Both the position numbers and the translations under genes were made by a program. Positions 57,417 through 64,000 of a stretch of 64,000 nucleotides of DNA are shown piece by piece (position 1 is the stretch's first letter; every line of letters begins with the position of its first letter). Origin of the DNA: Clusia tigrina. Taxonomy: Eukaryota; Arthropoda; Insecta; Diptera; Clusiidae. Where the stretch lies: positions 427,396,240-427,460,239 of the forward strand of contig OV050030.1 of NCBI GenBank assembly GCA_920105625.2, given 5' to 3'. The notes beneath the pieces are model-generated. The model saw nothing but the letters and a program-made list of their open reading frames with translations. It was not told the origin of the DNA and did no database searches.

Positions 57417-57975
57417 GGTCTGGTATTTGATCGGGTGGTCTGAGGTTGACCTTTCATCCGCTGGTCTGAGATTGTCTCTTCATCCGGTGGTCTGAGATTG
57501 TCCTTTAATCCGGTGGTCTGAGGTTGTGCTTTAATCTGGTGGTCTGAGGTTGTCTTTTCATCCGATAATCTGAGATTGTTCTTTCATTCGGTGGCCTTAG
57601 GTAGTCCTTTAATCCGGTGGTCTGAGGTTTTCTTTTCATCCGATAATCTGAGATTGTTCTTTTATTCGGTGGCCTTAGGTTGTCTTTTCATTCGGTGGTC
57701 TGAGGTTGTCCTCTAATCTGGTGGTCTGAGGTTGTCCTTTCATCCGGTGCTCTAAGGTTGTCCTTTCATCCGGTGGTCCCAAATTGTCCTTTCATTCAGT
57801 GGTCTGAAGTTGTCCTTTCATTCAGTGGTCTGAGGTTGTCCTTTCATCCGATTATCTGAGATTGTTCTTTTATTCGGCGGCCTTAGGTAGTCCTTTAATC
57901 CGGTGGTCTGAGGTTGTCCTTTCATCCGGTAATCTGAGATTGTTCTTTCATTCGGTGCTCTGAGGTTCTCTTTTC
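57417..57975. repeat. 26-bp minisatellite, about 21 units
   Basis: The unit is like GGTGGTCTGAGGTTGTCCTT followed by TCATCC. Variants (AATCTGAGATTGTTCTTT, GGCCTTAGGTAGTCC) recur in the same order about three times, indicating duplication of multi-unit blocks. Confidence 0.92.
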
Positions 57976-58066
57976 ACCGCTTATATTAAACAATCCATTA
58001 TTTATATATTATGCTTTAAGGTGGAAAATTATGCTTCCAGTTATTGAAAGAACTTGCAACTCCCAA

Positions 58067-58112
58067 ACGGCAGTGGTGGGCTCACAGGGCTATGTGAGCC
58101 CACCACTGCCGT
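58067..58112. repeat. Perfect 20-bp inverted repeat with 6-nt loop
   Basis: ACGGCAGTGGTGGGCTCACA (58067-58086), then the loop GGGCTA, then the exact reverse complement (58093-58112). No similarity extends beyond the arms. Confidence 0.97.
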
Positions 58113-58872
58113 ATTACTTCAGAAAATGAATGGTGCTGTTATCAGGAATCACAACCATATTGTCGTATAATTGTCTGCGCTAAATATGGGACTAATATTT
58201 CAGCTACCACGCCCATCTATCATCATTTTACCAAGGTTTTTCGCACTGAAACATTTGGTACAAAGGCGTAGGATCAAATTTAGACGCCGTTTAACTCTCG
58301 CTCCCCCATTATTTGTAGCTCTTATTGCAGGCTGTTGTAGAGTACTTCGTCATTCGTCGAAGCCCACCCTAACTTGCTTTGCTAATATTGTTTAAACTGA
58401 GTTCGGGGATGCATTTGCTACTCCTTAAAACGGATCTTCGGGTTTGGCTTGCTTTGGATTACCATCACTGAGCCATTGACTCTGAAATGCCAGACGAAAA
58501 GCTTTTGAAGGCATCAGAGATGGAGGAGGCGAATTAAATTGAGTCATTGTGGAAGGCCATGTGGCTGTTTCAAGTACGTAAATGACGGACAGGACCTTTT
58601 CAGACCGCGGCCTCGCGAAATTACTCTCCAATTACATTAGAAAAAAAGTCACAATGGGAATCACATTAAATGCCAACAAACTAGTCCTTGTTGTCCTAGT
58701 CGGCTAGCACCATTGTTAAAGAATAGCCAGGAAAAGTGTAAGTTCACTGGTCATACTCAGATCCAATTAGCGGCGAACACTGGGCAGGTCACGCGTCGCA
58801 TTGTTGTGGTCAGCCGAGCCGCGGTGTACACATCACCACTGCCATAGCAGCGCCGAGCGAGAAAACAGTAGA

Positions 58873-58876
<4 letters not shown>

Positions 58877-58907
<31 letters not shown>
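58877..58907. repeat. (AC)n microsatellite
   Basis: About 15 uninterrupted AC dinucleotides. Confidence 0.9.
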
Positions 58908-58910
<3 letters not shown>

Positions 58911-59242
58911 CGGCGAACCGCAGACCGTCGACCAGTCGACAGGTCCTGGCCAGTGTTCAGTCAGTGTATTGGTCTGCGCTATGCCGCTACAATGTCCAGT
59001 GTCGTTGCCACCGTCGGCGCGCGCCAATTAGGTTGGCCGTAAATCGATTTTTAAGTTGAACTTTGCTGCTCCCCGCAGAACTACCTTAATTAAAAAAGCA
59101 AACAAAAATAAATAAATAAAAATTTGACAATACGCAACTGAGCTTTAAATGAACGCAGATCCGCTACGCTAGGCTCCAGACGTACAGAGCAGCAGCGTGC
59201 CCGGGAGAACTTTGCGCGAGTGTCCAGAACGCCCACACGAGC

Positions 59243-61630
59243 ATGCTGGGCTTTGTTTATTTGGTATTGATACTGGGCTGGATTATGATCGTTTTGTTTC
59301 TCAAGTGCAAGAAGTCAATTTCGCCGCATTTCGCATTCACGGATAATTACACCGACGCCATTGGAGCGGGTGAGTACAGGCGGGGGGCCACGTCAGCTAA
59401 TTAATTAATTAAAAACATACACTGGGAGAAAAGCGTGAGACACAGTTGCCAGATAATCAAACAGTGATTTCGAACGGTCAAGTTGTCCGAGCTGGGAATA
59501 CCGTAAGAATATAGACCGACCAAGAATGGCACCCAAGTTAGTCTGGGTTGGTAGTTCCGTGTTGTCCAGACCAGTGCGGCGTGTTGTGTACATCGATGTC
59601 ACATCAGTTCAATTGTGGAATATCAACCACGAGTTTTGGAAAGCAGTTTCACGCGGAATATAATCAGCAGAGAATCAATAGCAGGGACATTCCACAGAAC
59701 TCGGTCTATTGGACTCTCAGTGTATCAGTGCAAACGAAATACTTCCTGTAAACGGCGAAGGATTGCCAGTCGTTGGTGATATTGCTGGTTTCCAGAGGAG
59801 AGGACCAATTATTTTCAATACCCCATTTCGGTGGTTCCACCCAAACCACAAACCACCCTATGTGGTCTAATTGTAAACCAGCTAGACTCACTCAGAGGGT
59901 CGCAGATTCAAACCCTGTCCCGGGCTTGGTATCAAAAAAGATTCTTTCTAAAAAATCGTTGCCTCAGTCCAAGATATAATAATAATAAATAGGAGTAAAA
60001 AAAGAGATTTCAAATCCACCGCGTCTTCCTCAGACCCACCTCGCTTATTTATAAAATCCACCACAGTTGCCACATTGCCTGATTTCGCACGGAGGTGAGG
60101 GCAGTTTTACACAATTTGTTCCACATGACGCTATTCATTTCCCTAGAAATCGTAATTGCAATGACCCTGTAAAGCTGTGTGAGGTGGTTGGTTGGTTTTT
60201 CACACACCTGTGGCACCAGCTTCCAAGTAAAGACATTGGTTACAGGTTGAGTAGGCGCCAGCAATCTCCAGTGAAGTGGTGACAAACTTTGTTATGGCAC
60301 TCCAAATGGAGAGACACGCGGACTTCAGTGATAGAAACATGTGGTGAGAGATGCAAGGTCACTCAGGAAAGTAGCTCGAGTAGTGATGTAGATAGAATAA
60401 CTTCATTGGAGTGGTTCAGCACCCCAAACAGTTTTAACTATAATTAGATGGGAACCGCCATGGAGAATTCATTACAACGCTTCTGTTTTATGACCATAGC
60501 CGGAAAATCCACACCTTACCCGGTTTTTTTATTATACCTTACATAGTAAATTAAGTCTAGAAGGGCTCTGGGAGATAGAAAGAGGTATTGGGAGACTTTC
60601 CTCAGCGGGAACCGACTGTACGATTAGCATCATCACTGGACCATGAATGCTACACTAGAATCTGAACAATCACGCTCCTGGAAAAGTTTAAATTTCCTTC
60701 TGCTTTTGTTTGAGGAAATTGGAATACTAGAAACTGTTTGCAACTCATTTCAGATCGTCGTCCGTCAGTGCACGTTATAGAGTTGCCAGCAGAAGACATG
60801 GAGAGCGAAGATCAGCTCATGGACGCGTATCATCAGCAGAGTAGCAGCCTCAGGCGCCACTCACATCGGTCGCAGCGGTCCGCCTACGAAGAGCGCACCA
60901 TTGAAACCACGTATCCCATTGACGCTGTCATAAACCCTGCCTACGCACATGACGAGGAGTACATTATCAACGGTTAGTATGCCCGGAGCGGGGTGGGAGG
61001 GGTGTCATTAGGACATAAAGTGGCATTATACAATTTTGTTTAGATGAAGCTAGTAGTGGGTGAGTGAAAAAGTGGGTGGTGGAAAGACACAGACACAAAC
61101 AGAGAGACGGAGAGAGAAAGAGAGAGAGCGAGATGGAGAGAGAGGGAGAGGGCGAGGAAAAATTGGGCTGCATTCCTATAAATTTAATAAATATTAAAAT
61201 TGTGCTCCCACACCCATTTTGTGCGTACGCCCTGTGTAGGACATGCGTGTACAGGGGAGTGTGTGTACGTGTGTGTGTGACCAATTAAAGTGAGTGACTG
61301 TTAATAAGGATAATGACAACAACAATGACGCCACCCTCAGTCGGTTACTGCATAAAAGTTCAAGGGAAAATTTTTATGAATTATCAGATCTATCACGAAT
61401 ATTTCCTGGAATTTAAAGAGGAACTCAAGTGGAACACCCAGTTTTCTCTTCCTCAAATGCTAATAGCATCCGAGGAATATTCGTGCAAGAACTGAATCCA
61501 TTTTCAATTAGAAACTCTAATTTTCCTTCCATCTGCAGCTCCGCCGCCATCCTACGACGAAGTCATGCGTCAGCCGGAGGTGTATCCGCAGGTGCATCAG
61601 AGCAGAAAGAGCAGCGAAGCCAACTTGTAG
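59243..61630 (+). CDS. Small single-pass membrane protein with C-terminal PPxY motif, 3 exons, 145 aa
   Basis: Exons are 59243-59369, 60754-60972 and 61539-61630, with GT-AG introns both in phase 1; lengths 127, 219 and 92 nt give 146 codons with stop. The N terminus has a hydrophobic helix (LGFVYLVLILGWIMIVLFL, residues 2-20) followed by KCKK, so an N-out, C-in signal-anchor topology is likely. The cytoplasmic part is polar, with an acidic stretch (PAEDMESEDQ), a His/Ser/Arg-rich stretch (RRHSHRSQRS) and EEYIING. The last exon encodes APPPSYDEVM, a PPxY motif of the type bound by WW domains of Nedd4-family ubiquitin ligases, so it may be an adaptor or trafficking protein. The family is not recognised beyond that. 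The first intron carries a SINE (59853-59990). Confidence 0.82.
59853..59990 (+). mobile_element. tRNA-derived SINE, copy D (intronic)
   Basis: TGTGGTCTAATTG carries the A-box region, followed by GTAAACCAGCTAGACTC, B-box-like AGATTCAAACCC, CTGTCCCGGGCTTGGTATC and a shortened body ending in AAGATATAATAATAATAA. It lacks the TAGTACTCATTC module. It lies in intron 1 of the PPxY gene, in the sense orientation. Confidence 0.75.
61084..61160. repeat. GA-rich low-complexity tract in intron 2 of the PPxY gene
   Basis: Runs of GAGAGA and AGAGGGAG words. Confidence 0.8.
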
Positions 61631-61900
61631 CAGACCCACTGGAGCTGGGGTGGGAATGGGTGCGCTGCCCCGCAGTACACACCCAAGCGTCCATACCACC
61701 CACACAAACTTTGAACCAATTCGAACCAAAATCAAACAAAACCTGTGATTCTCTTGCATAAAAACCGAGTTGCGACGAATTGTTCGCGAGTTGCGGAAAT
61801 TTACAAGAATCGGAAAACAAATTTTAAGAAATAACGTAGAAAAAACTGGAATTAAATTAAGTGTAAATAGTTTTAAATATATTTCAATGTGAATTTCAAA

Positions 61901-61906
61901 AATAAA
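61901..61906 (+). terminator. Polyadenylation signal of the PPxY gene
   Basis: A canonical AATAAA lies about 270 bases after the stop codon and before the inverted LINE tail at about 61962, a good position for the 3' end of this transcript. Confidence 0.55.
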
Positions 61907-61961
61907 CCAAAAGCAAATGAAATTGAGTCCTTGAAGTGTGGGAGATATTCAAACAGGAAGC

Positions 61962-62925
61962 AGGTTAGGTTAGTTTATCGTGGCAGCCGGTCTACAGACC
62001 AACTCATTCAGGCCACCATGGGTCCACTGTGATACCACCGCGTAACAACGCCCCTCTGATTCACTCGTCGAAACATTTCGAAGCCGTAATAAAGCGCACG
62101 ATTTGCTTGACCTTCGCACCGCACACTTCCGTAAGAGAGTTAAAAGCGTATTTGCCTAAAGAGCCCGCTCTGATTTTAGCCAGAGCCGGGCACCTACAGA
62201 AAAGATGTTCCACGGTCTCCTCCATCCTCACAGCTCCTGCAGTATTCATGAGAGAATACTCCCAGCCTGAGATCATGCTTGCCGAATACCCAATGACCAG
62301 TTATACAAGCCACGACCTTAGGGATATCTTCTCTCGACAGGACAAGCAAGTCTCTAGACTTCCTCCTATTAAGCTCCGGCCACATTAGCCTAGTCGTTAA
62401 GCAAGTGACTTCGTCCGCCCAAGACCTATTGGCCTCACGCACGACTCTATCCCTCAGCATTAGTTTACAGGTGGCATTTGGTATTCCAACCTCGCATCTG
62501 TTCGTGCATAAAGGAAGGTTGGTGCCCCGTCTGGCTAACTCATCAGCCCTAAGTTCTCCTCAATATCCCTATGTCCCGGAATCCATATAAGGCGTACCCT
62601 GAAAACGGTACTGATATCATTTAGGGCTGCCCGCCAGTCCTGGGCAACCTTTGATTTCAGTGCCACCGAGTTCATTGACTTGATGGCCGCCTGGCTATCC
62701 GAGTGGATATTTATAATGGTCTTTGCTACGGCGTGTCTACTTAAGTAGACGGCTACCTCCTTTATGGCTAAGACCTCTGCTTGATAAACACTGCAGTGGC
62801 CGGGGCAGACGGAACGAAAGCTCCAGTCCCAGTTCTTTTGAGAAAATTCCAAAGCCGACTCTATCGTCAAGTCAGGCGGTAAGAAAATGGGGACTCGAAT
62901 CATGAATTGTGACCGAATCACTCGC
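61962..62925 (-). pseudogene. Non-LTR retrotransposon 3' part (RNase H, zinc knuckle, tail)
   Basis: On the minus strand, RNase H motifs are SVYQAEVLAIKEV (Glu), INIHSDSQAAIKS (Asp) and IWIPGHRDIEEN; the last breaks frame where GNERADELA is expected. Next come ITGHWVFGKHDLRLG and CRSCEDGG, and after a second frameshift EETVEHLFCRCPALAKIRAGSLGKYAF to a stop near 62061. A short 3' UTR with TATCACAGTGGACC (62021-62034) ends in CTAACCTAACC. The first RNase H Asp (TDGS) is not visible. It is an inactive jockey/I/R1-like element, opposite to the PPxY gene and just beyond its poly(A) site. Confidence 0.82.
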
Positions 62926-64000
62926 CACGTAAAAAGAACTGCTGACTTTTCAACTAGTTGTGCGTCTTCAACGAAGGAAATGGTACCCTAAAGCTTTTAA
63001 TTTGTGACCTCCAATATAAAGCTCCGGTCTCGAACAAGAGCCCTGGCAATTTTGTCGTGCTCATGCTCAAAGCTCTCCCAAAAATACAGCTTTGTCTGTG
63101 CTTTTGCACAGTAAAAAGAGCTGCTCTCATGACAAGTGATACTCCTACGACACGACTTTCGAGTTCCTCAAACATCATGCATTGATATGGAGCTCGTAGC
63201 TGGTTGAGTTTGAATCAATGGATTGGTTCGGCTCAACACAACTGAGTTCGTCATCTTCACCGAGCTTCTAGGTGCTCCGTCATTGGTCTTGCTTGGATTG
63301 TTTTTGTTTTACGTTTGTAGCCCGTTTCATAGAATCACTCAAAAACTCCGGAGGGACTCTCCGAACGATCCACAAAATGTATTACTACTAGTTATAAATT
63401 ATAACTTTGACATTGTAGACCTTCGGCAAAGGCAGTTCATATCTTAATTTAGTCCTGATCCTTACAATAATCTTAGTACATACCAACTAATTGTTTGGAG
63501 GATGTTATTTGTTTAGTGAGGAGGTACTTATATGGCGAGTGTGGTTAAGTAGTAATGAGTCAAAGACCATATAAATAAGTTTCTGTTTGAGTTTTCTTGA
63601 GACTGGGTACCATAGATGGAGCTTTGATTCATCTTAAAACTACAGTCCAGAATATTATGTGTATACTGTAGTTTTAAGTTCCATTTTATGTGGGTGGGTG
63701 ATCTTCCACCATGTCCAGCCTTGCAATATGCCGATGGCGCTGATAGTGTTATCCTTTTTTTTTGGTTTATGCCATTGAGATAAGATTGGTTCTAGATGAT
63801 TTTCTGGTTGCTTTGATTTGTCTATTCGGGGATGGGAGTAGCAAGTGTGAAAATGGGTAACCATGGTTTTTACAGCACCGTCTTAGCATGGTTTTTACAG
63901 CATCGTCTCTCAACTTATTAGCGTGGATCCCCTCGTGTCCAGCAGCAGTATAACTCATTGCACTTGGGAATAGGATATTAATGACTACAGAACATAATTA
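62926..64000. other. Non-coding or decayed element DNA to the window edge
   Basis: The minus-strand frame at 62954-63178 may be an upstream remnant of the LINE but has no clear motif. The plus-strand frame at 63223-63447 has a hydrophobic stretch only. A direct repeat CATGGTTTTTACAGCA(C/T)CGTCT occurs at about 63862 and 63888. Confidence 0.35.

Larger units (their letters stand above)
57976..59242. other. Non-coding DNA and likely 5' region of the PPxY gene
   Basis: It contains the 58067 hairpin, an (AC)n run at 58877-58907 and, from about 58900, GC-balanced DNA that probably includes the promoter and 5' UTR of the following gene. A CAGTCAGTG initiator-like word is at about 58958. Confidence 0.35.

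Noticed and set aside
1..64000. CRISPR arrays, bacterial operons, integrons or prophage
   Set aside because: The window is plainly animal nuclear DNA with spliced genes; the tandem repeats are minisatellites without unique spacers.

Overview
This is a eukaryotic nuclear window from a higher dipteran fly, most likely an acalyptrate outside Drosophila; a tephritid is plausible but not proven. The evidence is an insect-type divergent ionotropic receptor, C-type lysozyme-like genes with short GT-AG introns, an LRR receptor gene, many CAA/CAG/GTT runs, and abundant decayed non-LTR retrotransposon tails with CCTAACCTAA-type ends. Genes are sparse; AT-rich intergenic or intronic DNA, minisatellites and mobile-element debris fill most of the window.

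Layout. 1-7.3 kb: no gene recognised; one tRNA-derived SINE near the left edge and a very AT-rich stretch. 7.3-9.3 kb: an RTE endonuclease fragment abutting an ionotropic-receptor pseudogene, then the 3' part of a second non-LTR element. 9.8-10.1 kb: a 14-bp minisatellite. 10.99-12.88 kb (minus): an intact single-exon ionotropic receptor, the paralogue of the pseudogene. 13.7-36 kb: no intact gene; LINE fragments, SINE copies, four copies of a non-autonomous hAT-like element with exact or near-exact 8-bp target duplications, a ~310-bp purine-rich tandem array, and CAG/CAA-type low complexity. 34.7-46.6 kb (minus): two spliced C-type lysozyme-like genes, rebuilt here from three and four exons; both keep the catalytic Glu and lack the catalytic Asp. 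A ~1.7-kb purine-rich array with a ~350-bp higher-order period fills an intron found only in the second gene. 48.7-49.2 kb: another 14-bp minisatellite. 50.7-51.1 kb (minus): a small secreted protein. 52.0-54.8 kb (plus): a seven-coding-exon single-pass LRR protein with an FN3-like module. 57.4-58.1 kb: a 26-bp minisatellite and a perfect 20-bp hairpin. 59.2-61.6 kb (plus): a three-exon small membrane protein with a C-terminal PPxY motif. 62-63 kb (minus): a decayed non-LTR element with RNase H.

The protein-coding genes lean to secreted or surface functions (chemosensation, lysozyme-like secretion, LRR adhesion or receptor), but nothing shows they form one pathway. The most interesting signals are the two Asp-less lysozyme-like paralogues, the hAT-like MITE family carrying its own expandable 21-bp minisatellite, the five-copy tRNA-SINE family whose (TAA)n tail resembles that of a nearby LINE, and the ionotropic-receptor pseudogene joined to an RTE fragment. 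I found no complete new molecular system; the structural repeats and the lysozyme pair deserve the follow-up.
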